Shown in pieces: positions 1 to 11,318 of a stretch of DNA of 64,000 nt. A program made the position numbers and the translations under genes. The notes beneath the pieces are model-generated. The model was not told the origin of the DNA and ran no database searches. It worked only from the letters and a program-made list of their open reading frames with translations. How positions within the stretch are numbered: the first letter of the stretch is position 1; each line of letters begins with the position of its first letter. The stretch is from Atrichornis clamosus (lineage: Eukaryota > Chordata > Aves > Passeriformes > Menuridae), in assembly GCA_013400975.1 (NCBI GenBank), contig WBMZ01005331.1, forward strand, positions 1-64,000, in the 5' to 3' direction.

Positions 1-3000
1 GGAAAGGAAGATGGCAATGAGAACAGCAGCACCCATCTGGAAGATGAGAGCAAGAAGAGTAAAGTAGTTGAATTCCATGCATGGACATAAGGGCACAGTG
101 TAGACAGCTGAGGCTTGCAGGTAGTCCTGAGCATCCCTAGGTGAACTTACTCTGTAAACCTGTCTCTGTGTCTTTGCACACAACTGCAGCAGCAAGGACT
201 GCTTCAGCAGGCTTGTATGGGCTGAAAAGTCAATATGAGAACTCAGAGCATGGAAGTGCTGACAGGATAAAGGCATCCTCACAGCGTTTGAACCCATTCC
301 AAAACTAACATAAGTGAAAACCTCTGGAGAAGTTGTTCTTGTTGAATTGCAAGTTACGTTTTTCCCCCTATTTAAATAAGCCAAAGTAGTTAAAATGAGA
401 TGATAAGGATCTGAACTTTATCAGTGAATTTTACCTCTCAAAAATAGCTATTCAAATTCTTACTTCATCAGGCTTTAGGAGGTAAGACATTTAAAGAAAT
501 AAAATGTGGAAAAAAAATCTATTTGAAGGTGCTGGCTTCATCTGCATGGCAATGAAATTTTCTCAAGAAAGGCGTTTACTTTTAATAAATAATAAAGCAA
601 ATGCAAACCACCATAGGCCACATTTGAGAAAATGCTGTAGTTCAAAGTGAGAAAAGACTTTTATTAAATGAAATTGCAAGTGAATACCATTAAGTGTCAA
701 CACAACCATTAGAGCAATCTATCAAACAGCATAAAGAAAGCATAAAATTACACAGGCAAGTTATAGGCATAATGGAAATGTGATTGTATTTTTGCACTTC
801 ATCTTCAGGAGAGATAGGACTCTCCACAACAAAAGACCACCAGCTCAAAAGCAAACACCAGCCCTAACCAGGAGGGGCTGGCTCCAACCTAGAATGTTTT
901 TGACAATTCCCTCTGCAAGGATTCAGCGCTGTGCTCCCCACCAGTGGGATTATTTTATGTTGTGACATGATTTGCTGTATTGTCACACTTATAGCCCATG
1001 CCTCCTTTAACGCTTGCCTCCTCTGTTCAGTGCTGCCTCATGTGACTCAAGCCTTGGATAAGCCACATGCTCCCACGACCCAGGGCTGTGCCTGCTGCTC
1101 TGTCCCACTCTTGGCTGGGCAAAGGGCCACAGGCAGCAAGGATGCAGACTTTGGGGTCAGGGGATGGGTAGCTCCTGTTTCACGCAGGGATGCACACGAC
1201 CCTACAGCTGGCCAGCTGGTGTTGGGGGGGACAGCCTACAGGTCACTCACGCATCAATGTGCCTTGCTCTGCTCTCACCTGCTGAGAACAGCACATAGAG
1301 TTGACTTTTTTTTTTATTGCTACTCTCCATTTATTTCTCTCTTTGATTCACTTCTCCTTGAGCTTGGAGTTATTCCTCTGGGCCGGGCCTGCCCCTTCTT
1401 GGACAGTAGAAAATCTGTAGTGTACCATAGGTGCTGTTCCAGCTACTGTATACCAAGCCATCATAACAACAAGTTTCTGGGCCTATTTCCAACTCCACGC
1501 AAACAGAACTAGCACTATAGAGAAAGATCTACCACTTAGAAAACAAACAAAAACAAAACCCCAAGCAAACATAAGGGAGGGAGTCTGGGCACACATCTCC
1601 CTCCAGGAGGTAAAAGCCAACCTCCATAGTGCTCAGCCTGAGTGTGCAGACCTCCAAGGACACTCCCCCAAGGACAGCTGGCACTGTCTTTTGTAAAAAG
1701 GGGGCTTTCTATTTTCTTTATTTTTGCTCACAATGAGAAAGGAGTGCACAGTAATGCGGATCCTATTTAGCTGCATCGAGACAAAGGGAATGTTGCTTAG
1801 TGTATTTGCTTGCTTGGATGTACTGCCCTTCCATTGGTAAATACGTTGAGATCATGAGAGCTGCTATCCTGGAGGAGCAGGGGATAGTGATGCTGCAGGA
1901 CAAAATGCTAAATATAAGAGTGGCTAAATGTAAGTTTGGTGATCTCAGCTCTGTGTGAGATAGAAAAAACAAGGACTATGTTCAGCTCCACCAGGCTCAA
2001 CAGCAAGGGCATAAATGCTTCTGAGTGGGCTAAACAGCTCCAGACCCAGAAAAAGACAGTTGAGTCGCTGAGATTACACTTAATTGGTGTTGTGGGAAGG
2101 CAGCCTCTGTGCAAGGCAGCCTACGCTGTCCCCTCGTACAAAGCCTTTTCATGAGCTACAGGGGACATATTGCCAAACATCTCAGCAAATACCAGTCTCA
2201 TAATGTCATCTCAGGAAACAGAGGAGCCTGCAGCCGCCAGGATGGTCTCACTGCCCTCATGGTCCTTCCCTGCTGTCCCTGCACTTTCTGTCCTGGGCCA
2301 ATTTGCCCCTGTTCCTCATGCCCCAGCCCCCTAGCAGGCCGGATGGCGATCTCATCCCACCTCCTGTAACAATGTCAGTAGCAGCAAGGGCAATGCTTCC
2401 ACGTAGGAAAAGACTTGGGTCTTCTCCCATGTCGTAGGTCTTGTTTAATAATTTGTTCAGGATTCATCCCCAGCTTGGAAAAGGCAGGGTAAAAGTTATA
2501 CAACCCCCAAAGAGCAAGACAGTGCAGATACTTTGCCCAAGACGCCTTTCCTTGCAGTGACAACACACACACACAACTCTTCTTCATCATGCCAGGAGGA
2601 CAAAATTTCCACTTTGTGTGTGACTGCACCTATCTGTGCCAGGCTGGTCTGACAGCAGGATTTTGTCCTAAATAAGCTACTTCCTCCCTAGCAGTGCTCA
2701 ACCTGCTTGAAGCTCATCTGGCTAGAAGTTATGTTTAAGACAGGATTCCTGAAATATGCTGGTGAGACACTGGTAGAGTGACTTACCCACACCAGTTCCA
2801 GGGAATTAGGTGACACGTCTGTTTCTCTGTGCTTTCTCTGCAGCTAACGGAAAATTTCCCACAGGAAAATGATATTTTTGGCAACTTTGTCATTGTTCGT
2901 TTCCACCTCTTGGTGAATGTCACCACGAACCACCAGAATCATCTGCCATCTAGACATGGACAAGTCATGAACTTGCTCAGGGCTTCATGTTACACAGAAG

Positions 3001-3089
3001 GCGACTTTAACTTCCCTCTGAATTATTCACATCCCAGATTAGTGTTGCATGGGGTATTAGGAGCAAGGGCTTGTCTGGACCTCATTCGC
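1..3089. other. Unique noncoding sequence, no gene seen
   Basis: No exon, RNA gene or recognisable transposon could be supported. Open frames here (for example 931-1512 on +) show no domain or low-complexity protein signature and no convincing splice signals. Small-scale content is limited to an A/C-rich tract around 1538-1570, a T run near 1309-1318 and a short (AC)6 at 2563-2574. Confidence 0.6.
2563..2574. repeat. (AC)6 microsatellite
   Basis: Six uninterrupted AC dinucleotides, followed by further A-rich bases. It is short, so probably only weakly polymorphic. Confidence 0.8.
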
Positions 3090-3136
3090 GTGTGCATTTG
3101 TGCACGTTTGAGGTGTATCTGTGCACAAATACATGC
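3090..3136. repeat. Imperfect inverted repeat (hairpin)
   Basis: Arms 3096-3105 (ATTTGTGCAC) and 3121-3130 (GTGCACAAAT) are perfectly complementary over 10 bp around a 15-nt loop. After one mismatch the stem continues outward with a few pairs, some G-T wobble, to about 3090 and 3136. The arms are TG/CA-rich, so chance pairing is more likely than in mixed sequence. No known small RNA was recognised. Confidence 0.5.
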
Positions 3137-5318
3137 ATCGTCTATGTTCATAGGCAAATGCCTGACTTAAACACACAAAGCATGTACAAATGGCCCATAA
3201 AAAATGAGAATAATTTTGCTGGGGAAGTGGGGGTGGTGGAGGGTTTCTCTCTTTTTTTTTTTTTAATTGGGCTTTTATGTGCTAAAGGTGTGGTCCAGTT
3301 GATTTAGCAATTTTTTTTCTCCAAAGGAACCATTGCACTATTCTTAGTGTATTTTCTCAACTTTAAAACCTGAACCTAAGCCTCTTTTCCTAAACATGCC
3401 TTGAAAATTAAAGCACTTGGAGCCAGATGCTGAACTAGTATATCCATAGGAATGCATCATTTTGTTTCCTAAAGGGTGCTTTTCCAGGTACCCTGTTCTG
3501 AGGCCAGGCATAGCAGAGCAAGTTCAACCAGACTGCTTCTAGGGGTCATTCCAGCAGAAATTTGTGGTTACATGAGCCCAGCATAGTGGCTCCTAACTGG
3601 TGAGACAGTGGTTCCCAAGGGAATTAACTCTACCAACAGTTTGCTGGAGCTGGAAGCACTGGGGAGGTGCCCAAGTGGCCCTGAGCAGAGCCAGCCTGCT
3701 CCAGCCATGCCTCCTGGCCCCTGGAGTTGGACAGCCTGAGACGTGGAGTTCTGCCAGGGTCCTCTGGTGAAGAGGGCTGGGAGAAAGACGACCTTTGGGG
3801 GCTGTAGCTGCCACATACACATTGTGAAATGCCTCCTTAAAAGAAACAAAGGAACTGATACATGTAATGCGAAGTCCCCAGTGAGGAGTGCTGCAGATGG
3901 TATGAGGAAAGGTTCCCAGAGCAGAGCAGAAGAGCCCTTTGCCTCACTGTGTTGTTTTCAGCATTCCCACAACACTTTGCCTTTTGAGCTCAGCCTTGCA
4001 AGCTCCCAGGCAAATCAACAAGTTCAAGCAGGAACCTAATTCAAGCTCTGAATAAAACCCCTACCTGACAACTTTAATTATTAGGCTGATGCGTCATATT
4101 TACATTAATTTGAGCACTACTTAGATTCAATTACAATAATTCTTCCATATGTTCATTCCAAGACATTTCAATGACTTAGCAGATAGCATATATAATCAAA
4201 GCTCAGCTAAAGAAACAGGTTTGATCTGTAAGACATATTGTTCCTCCACCCGGATGCTGACTACAGCACCCTGTGCAGGGGTCTGCATGGATGTGCCTAA
4301 AATGGTATCAGCATCTGCATCTGCAGTGAGTCAAAAGACAGGGACTGGAAAGCCCATGAGCCTTGGCCATAGTCCCAGGAGCAGATTACAGCCCCTCTGG
4401 TAGGGGTCCATGTCCACCTTTTGTGTGCTTCTGCAGCCTGGAAGTACTCCTGGATTCCTCTTTTGCTGTTCATTGACCATCCTGCAGCTATCCCCAGCAC
4501 AAAATTTTCTCATCATCAGCTGGCCAAAAAGTTTATTCCAGACGACCTTGAGGTCCCTTGCAACCTGGTAGTCTATTATTCTAGGATTTCAGATGGTACT
4601 TGGCTCATTCTCCCTCAGTTTTCCATGTGTTTTTCAGGAACACATCTTACATCCATTTGAGGGAGAGTGTGACAAAGCACTCAAGCAGTGTGCCACTACA
4701 TCAGTTCCTCACACCATATCACAATCTGTTCTAGCTGTTTGATAACTCCGTGGTATTGCCTAGTTGTTTGGGACTGATAAGGTGTTAAATGGTCTGCATC
4801 CCCGAAGTGAGGAAAACTTTCTCCCTCATTTTATTACCAACACCCCAGGACAATACTGCTACACTCATTAGCTACAGAGTGAAGAGTGAAAGCCCAGGTG
4901 TTTTACGTCATTGTGTTAGGATTTCTTTCACTCACCTGGTGTAATAGAAAGGGTTGAGATATATGGCAAATAACAAAACTTCTCCCAGGCATTAGAGATA
5001 AAGGCATACACAAACAAATTTTACAGTCCAAGTACTGTTTGGAGACCTACATTCCCACAAAACTTTTTCTCATTATGTTGGGGGGGACAACAGTGAGCAG
5101 AAAAGCCCTCATGCTGAACATAAATTTCACTCTCAAGGTAGGGGATGAGCAAGTAAACTGGGGCTACTTTAGCAAAAATTCCGTGTTTCTCTGTCTGTTC
5201 TACACTTTGCAGCACTGGGGATTAGTTTCGTGAGCAGTTTGCCTGCCCTGAGGAAAGGTCCTGATTTCAAAGGAAGCGAGAGCTGGCCCTGAAAGTGACT
5301 GTTTCTCATCAATTATTT
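3137..5318. other. Unique noncoding sequence, no gene seen
   Basis: No coding or repeat feature was identified apart from a 13-base T run at 3252-3264. The stretch near 4065-4170 is AT-rich with several TAAT/ATTA cores and a TGCGTCAT motif. That is the kind of composition seen in some vertebrate enhancers, but nothing in the sequence proves function. Confidence 0.5.
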
Positions 5319-5810
5319 CCGCGCTGCTTATTCCTCCCAACAGCGTTCTCTCGGTCCGAGCCGCCCACGCCGCTGCCGTCCGAGCGCTGCGGAGCCGCGG
5401 TCCCGGGCGGGGGTCCCCGGCCGCGTCCCGCCGCGGTGCAGTGGGGGGTTCGCTCCACTCGAGGGAGCTCCTGCTTCTGTGTAGCCCAAATCAAACCCCT
5501 GCAGCACCTTCAGACAAACCCTCTGTGCCGGGGGAGGCTACACGCAGGGACTCCTTTCCTCTGGAAGGCTGAGGAGATGCTTGTGCCGCCTGCGACGCTC
5601 CTGGGTGAGGTAAAGCATTTCCAAGCCTGTTGTGTTTCAGCCCAGGGTGCCCGGGGCTCTGGCCGCCCGTCCCAGCTGGATTGGCCACGTCACCCATCGC
5701 ACTCCCACCTGTCCTTGTCACCGCAGCTGCCCCAGCTGAAGCGCTGCTGGATGAGGGTGTGCAGCGTGGGCCATGCGGGAAGGGGCAGGTTCCCGGGAGG
5801 AGCTGATTGA
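5319..5810. promoter_or_regulatory. CpG island, candidate promoter
   Basis: CpG dinucleotides are very dense in 5319-5462 (about two dozen in roughly 145 bp) and remain frequent to 5810, while the surroundings are CpG-poor. At 5680-5693 an inverted CCAAT box (ATTGG) runs directly into CACGTCAC, which contains a CRE-like half-site. Splice-like signals also occur: a GTGAGGTAAAG donor-like string near 5604 and a pyrimidine-rich stretch ending CCGCAG near 5726. An open frame spans 5295-5810 on +, but CpG-rich DNA has few stop codons, so this is weak evidence of coding. Unmethylated islands in birds usually mark promoters. Which gene or noncoding transcript this would serve cannot be told from the window. 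Confidence 0.55.
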
Positions 5811-6369
5811 CACGCCTTGTAGAATCACTGAATTATTCAAAAAAGTAGCCTTGAGGAGCAAAGCCTACTTTGCCTATTTCTTAATCGGGAATAATTGACC
5901 TTATTGTGTCCTGCACAGTGATTTAGCACTACAGAAGACTGCATTTTCCTAAGGAATCACTCTTCTAAGGAAGCTGACTGTATGTAAAGAGAATGACTGA
6001 GGAGCTAATTTCATTCCTTTAACAAAAAAAATCCCTTATGTCCTATATCCATGTCTCAAAGTATCAAGACAAAAACAGAGTCTAATCAAATGCTTAGAAA
6101 GCATCTGCACCTTTGGCGGGACAGTGGTAAAGGTGCTGCTCCTCGCATCCACAGTCAACCAGGAATCCCAGCAGTTCAGATGCCTTTGGAGAAGGCCAGA
6201 GGGCAAAATCCATCCCTGACTCCATTAGAGACAGTTAAACCTAATTCATCCTGTCTCCAGCCACTCCCTGACTTGTCTCCCAAAAGCCAGCGCACACCGA
6301 GGCGAGGCGTTCCCCAGCCAGGGTCAGGTGTCAGAGGCAGCTTCTCCAGCAAGCCGGTGTGAGTCAGAG
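5811..6369. other. Unique noncoding sequence, no gene seen
   Basis: Transition from the CpG island to AT-richer DNA. No repeat, RNA gene or exon was recognised. Short open frames on both strands overlap each other and look like chance. Confidence 0.5.
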
Positions 6370-6544
6370 TGTTTGGGAACTGCTCCAAGCTATTGGAAAA
6401 AAACAACTCCCAAATTAGCTGGGGTGGCTCCCAAGCGAATCCACCTCCGCGGGGAAGGAGGTGATCTAATGAAAGCGTGCGGTCAGAAATCAAAAGAGCC
6501 TGGAAAGCATTCCAAGCTGCATAATAAGATTTCACATTTCATAT
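6370..6544. other. Possible conserved noncoding flank of MIR
   Basis: Mixed-composition unique sequence just upstream of the MIR element. It contains a CCTCCGCGGGG motif, an ATTGG box and TAATGA/ATAATAAG strings. It resembles conserved regulatory DNA only in general composition; cross-species alignment would decide. Confidence 0.25.
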
Positions 6545-6730
6545 CTTCAAAGCATTAAGTGAACATTATCTAATTAATCCTCACAACACTCCTCAGAGAT
6601 ATTATCCCTGTTTCACAGACAGAGAAACCAAGGCACAAAGTTAAGTCACTTGCCTGGGGCCAGAGAAGGGAGTGTCGAAGCTGGGATTAGAGTCCAGGAG
6701 TTCCTGGCGCCCAACTTTTTCCTCAGACTA
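6545..6730 (-). repeat. MIR (CORE-SINE) element
   Basis: Read on the minus strand, this follows the MIR consensus almost throughout. A degraded tRNA-derived head lies near 6690-6730. The central core matches phrases such as GCAAGTGACTTAACTTTGTG and GAAACAGGGATAATAT. The tail ends in a GTTGTGAGGATTAATTAG-type segment near 6570-6592. MIRs are ancient SINEs, mobilised by L2-type LINEs and shared across amniotes. They are usually badly decayed in birds, where few copies are recognisable. The near-complete preservation here is unusual and suggests possible constraint. Alternative: a related CORE-SINE subfamily. Confidence 0.85.
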
Positions 6731-6880
6731 CTGGGTCATGTGTCTTCCCTGCAGGGAAGATAATAATGAGCCCATAATTACCCATACAAATTCCCAGTGA
6801 CCAGGCTAACCCGTCTGTATAAAGCTATTTGTAATTCCAATAAACACGCCCACAATTTAGCTGCCTCCATGAGCTACCAG
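6731..6880. other. Possible conserved noncoding flank of MIR
   Basis: Sequence just beyond the MIR carries clustered homeodomain-like cores (ATAATAATGAG, CATAATTACC, TTTGTAATTCC) and an ATTCCAATAAAC string. Its texture resembles a developmental enhancer. This is inference from motif density only. Confidence 0.3.
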
Positions 6881-9800
6881 TACTCTCTCAGCCATTGGAA
6901 GACAGACCTTCAGATAGGGGTTTTCCTTTGACAGAGCAAATCCTGCTCTGACCCACTCCAAGGGCCATTGGAAAACATCTTGTCACTTGTAAATCCCTGG
7001 TGACCATCTATGTATGGCATGTGGGAGTTGTGGTGGCAAGGCAAGGTTTGTGGAGAGAGGGAACAAAGATGGAAAAAATGGACAAGCCCTTTGGGCACAC
7101 ATGCCCTTTTCCAAGCCTGATGCAGAAATTGAAACTTTGTGCTCAGTACAGGCTGAGAGCAACTCCTCACCATCAAAGGAGAGGTTGTGTGGTCAAATGC
7201 ATTGCTCAGCTCGGTCTGTCAGTCTCATAAAATAAATGACCCCTTCCACATGTAGGCACGGTTCCCTGAAATGGCCTCGAGCAGACTCACTGCAGTATCA
7301 CTGGAAAACTCAGGGCACCCAAAGTGCCCCATGCTTCAGCTCCTTCCCCATCCTGACATGGGGAAGAGGGGAGCAATCTGTGCCCTCTCCACTGCTTGAG
7401 CTCCTGTGTATATCCCGAGGAGATGGCTCTGCTTCAAGGCACCCACTGTGCCTGGGGTCTGCCCTGTTTTTCCAGCAGGATGAGGCCTCTGTGATTATAC
7501 AGTGAGTGTGTGAATGTGTGAGTGTGTGCTCGTGTGTCTGTAAGTGTGCCTGCACTTCTGTGGCACTCTGTGCCATTCTCCACCAATATACTTGAACCCA
7601 GGTGAGCTGGTCTTCCTGAGCTGAGGCTCAGGCATTGTGTGCCTAGTGCCCTCCATCATTCAGTGTTTTTCTGCTGTCATCTTGACAGGAAGCCCTTTTC
7701 ACAAAGCCTCTATCATCCCTACTCAAACCCAAATTATTGTTACTCCAGAAAAGCGATCACTGTGAAATTCCCATGTGGGATGTGACACATTGCTGTGTCA
7801 AGCAGCACACATTATTTTAACTGAGACTTGCATGTTTGCCTGCCATGCTGTGCTGTCTACTCTTGATCGCACTGCACTTTGCCAGGGACACCTACAGCTC
7901 CTGTTGCAGGCCAGCAGAGCACACCGCTAGACACGGTGAAACACAGAAATAGCCCCTCTTCCTGCCAGCCTCTGTTCTTGGGTCAGACACAGTGATGCCA
8001 GGCATGATGCAAGAGCTAATAGCTAACAAAGTTTTTGGTGCTCAAGAGACCTGTGGTGCTGCCTGCACGTAGGAGAGCCCTTGGGATGGGCAGGGACACA
8101 GCAAGCAGTCCTGTCCCCTCCACCAGGGACGGAACTCACTCTTCCAGAGCAATATCATCCCAGTGATAAGAGCTTATCTGGATGCCTTTTCTCTAGGCAC
8201 ATGGTTGCCGTTTCCCAGACAGGCGATGCCGCGGGTAACTGCCTACAGCTCCTGGAGGTTTGCTTCTGCCCAGGCACCAATGTCAGAGATCCTCCTATGC
8301 TGCTGAGATGCTGTTTAGTACTTCCTCTGATTCACAGTGATGTGGAGAAGCATATCTGCTACTTTTCAGTACCTTAGGCAATATTTCTAAACCAGGCCAG
8401 GCCAGCAGCAATGCTGAACTCCAGATAATTTCAGCTGGCTGAAAGCTGTCCTACACTTGCCACACTGCATTCCTAGAGCACTGGTCCCTTGCCTTATGGA
8501 AGTCTGGGGTTTAGAAGAGGCAGGGAGGATGGGAAAGCCTTTGGAAGACACAGGAGGTCACAGCAGTGTCCTCAAAGAGGGAAAAGAGAAGTTTGAGGAA
8601 GGGACAGCAGCAATGAGTTTTCTCCAAGAAGGGCTGGAGAGTGCAATGATACTTTGTTATTGAGGAGACAACAAAAAGACATTTCATAGACCTAACGTAG
8701 CCATGTCTGTCAAGTCCCAGGGTCCCACATCACAACCCCAATGTGCTGCCAAGCAGACCAACTGCAGGATTATAATGGAGCATTTGAGAACAACGCTTCC
8801 TCAGCCAAGAGTCCCACAGTAAAGCCAACCTCTCAGCAGCAGAAGAGGAGCCACTCAGCATTAGGGCCATATTTCTCAAACTTGTTCAAAACCTGCTCTG
8901 GTCCCAGGCTTTTAGTGCACCCAGTTGTGGAGTCATTGTGATGATGGAGTCATTGTCCCAGTTGTGGCTGAGGGTTCAAACTACACAGCAGTGGCTTCCG
9001 CTGAGGGCCAAGTGCTTTGCACAGAGATCTGCTTCAGTGCTGTGCTGAAATCAGAGATACTGCTCTTTGGAAAATATGGCTTTTCCTTTATTTTTTATTA
9101 TTTCTTATAACTGTCTTTATTTACAGATCCAAAAGTATCATTAAAAGAAATTAAGGCACATTTTGTTTACTAAAATACTTTTATGTGATTTTTAATAAAA
9201 AATAATTGTGCTAAACGCACACAAACACATTTTATCTAGCCTTTATACTTATGAGCAGATTTATTACTGTGATGAATCAAATTGCCTTTTCCTCACTTTT
9301 TTGATCCAAGGACCAAGAACTCCTGTGCAAGAACCTGTATAATCAGTTTATCAAATCATAGATATGTTTTCACTGCAAAAACTACAAGAAGAGCTTCTGG
9401 TTGGCTCATCTCCTACTGAGCCGTAACAATAAAAATATGTGTATGTCTGTGTATGTCTTTCCCCACATATGCAAACCCTTATATAAAAAGAGATTGACAA
9501 TAAATGCTGACAGACAGGAACTAGATTATTCCAGAAATACTGCAGACCATAAAAATACAACTTCTTTTTTCTGTAAGTGGTATGGTTTAATGACTTAAAC
9601 CCATAGTATGAAATGGCATGTTAGAGGCTCATTAGACACTGACAGCTGTAAGCATTTCAGGACGCTATATTAAAAACATCTGCACAAAGGAAAAAATAGC
9701 ATTAAAAAAAGAAAGGAATGAAAAGTTGAGAACATCCTCACATCCAATTTGTTTTCTGGTAACTGCCAACACCAGGAATGACCAAGACCTCCTGATTTCA

Positions 9801-11260
9801 GGGCCAGATCCTTGGGATCTGCGCACACTGTGCCTCAAGTTACACATTTTGCCTTATATTTCCTGGCTTGTGGAGCATGTGTTTTTTGCAAAGCCTTCAT
9901 AAAGCTGGGAGGTGGTTCCAATAAGCAATGTAATCACTGCACCACCAATATTTTACCAGTTCTGGTCTAGCAGATTTTTCACTCAACAAGTTCAAGACAG
10001 GTTTCAGACGTGAAGAGATCCTGGGCTGCAAAGGAAGACTGAAATGTTTTCTTAAGATATTATGTAGCAATGGGAAAATACATGTGGAGTCGATCACCCA
10101 AAATCCAGATGCAGCTACTGTTTGGCATCTGCTTCTGCTGTTTCTAATTTTGATTTTCCTGAAGCTGAGTTGCCGTACCTTTTGTCCTCAGCTACCAGGT
10201 GCTGGCATGCAGACAGGGAACCCAGGAGGAGGTGACCTCATGGTGCCTCTACATCAAATAACACAAAAGGGTTTAAAAGACTCAAACAAACTCCCCAGCC
10301 TCCTAAGCTGGAACCATGAGCTGTCTGATCTCCAGACAGGGGCCCTCCAGAGGTGACCCTGCTGGTCTCAGAAGGCTCCCGAGCCTCTTGGCCATTGCAA
10401 AGCAGAGAGTTGAGTCTCATTCATGGGGATGGGTAGGAGGAACCCTCCCAGAGAACTGAAACACAAAGAGACTTGGGTAAAGCATTGCCATTTCAGTTGC
10501 TAAATGAATGACTTGCAGCCATGGATGGAAGCTATTCCTCCTATTTTGTTGGAGAAAAATATATCACTGCAAACTGAAACTGAAATTGTAATACTTTGTG
10601 AAATGCTGTTCTGTTTCCTCAATAGAACAGTTAGTGTTTGAAGATAGGAAGTGTCAACAAAAAAATACATATGTGCAGCTTTTCCTTTATGCAAGTTTTT
10701 TTAATTCAACAATTTTCGGTGCCCTTTCATAAGAAAACTTCCAGGATTTCCAGTTAGCTCTGGAATCATAATCATCTGATACCTAGAAAATTAGACTGAC
10801 AATAAGCATCAAAGCAGATGTTTTCTAAGCATTTCAAGTTGCTTACTCCTCACTGGACAGAAAACCTGAAAAGGAGAAATGTCTCTAATGGAAATCCACC
10901 GAAACATAGGAATGCTGAGCAAGCAAGTTACACCATTGAAACAGCAGACTCAGTCCCTCTTGAGAATGGGATGAGTCTAAAAATTTTAAAACATAGCAAT
11001 AAGGTCAAGTTCCTGACACTTCAGTTCCTAACCATCAGCTGAGCTGTATGTACTCTCAAAATGTCAAGTAATGCAACTGCCCATAGCCCACGTGAAAGAA
11101 GGTCTGATTACTTTGCATTTTCTGCAGCCTTGCCTGCACATATCCATGGGCAGCCTCTGCCTCAGTTTTCATGTAACTTGGGCAGGTGTAGTGAGGACTG
11201 AGCTGGAGACAAAGTGGCTGTTTGTGCACCTGGTCTCAAGCCTGTAAGGAACTTGTTGCA
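6881..11260. other. Unique noncoding sequence, no gene seen
   Basis: No exon or identifiable transposon. The segment holds the GT-rich tract listed separately, a short direct repeat of GGAGTCATTGT near 8930-8957, and an AT-rich section around 9060-9240. Open frames are short and unremarkable. Confidence 0.5.
7503..7548. repeat. Degenerate GT-rich simple repeat
   Basis: Interrupted GTGTGTGAATGTGTGAGTG-type sequence, an old decayed (GT)n microsatellite. Confidence 0.7.
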
Positions 11261-11318
11261 GCTCTCCTTTCACTTCAGTGGATTTTGGCCCAAGCCAAAA
11301 GAGAAGTGAAAGGAGAGC
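11261..11318. repeat. Perfect 16-bp stem hairpin, small-RNA-like
   Basis: Left arm 11261-11276 (GCTCTCCTTTCACTTC) and right arm 11303-11318 (GAAGTGAAAGGAGAGC) are exact reverse complements. Inside them, 11283-11289 (TTTTGGC) pairs with 11294-11300 (GCCAAAA) around a 4-nt loop. A 6-versus-2-nt internal loop separates the two stems. The total length of about 58 nt resembles a microRNA precursor, although the pairing does not extend beyond the outer stem. No known microRNA seed was recognised. A templated local inversion or a miniature foldback element would look the same. Confidence 0.75.

Noticed and set aside
5295..5810. 171-codon frame over the CpG island
   Set aside because: GC-rich DNA has few stop codons, and the conceptual protein is low-complexity P/R/G-rich without a domain.
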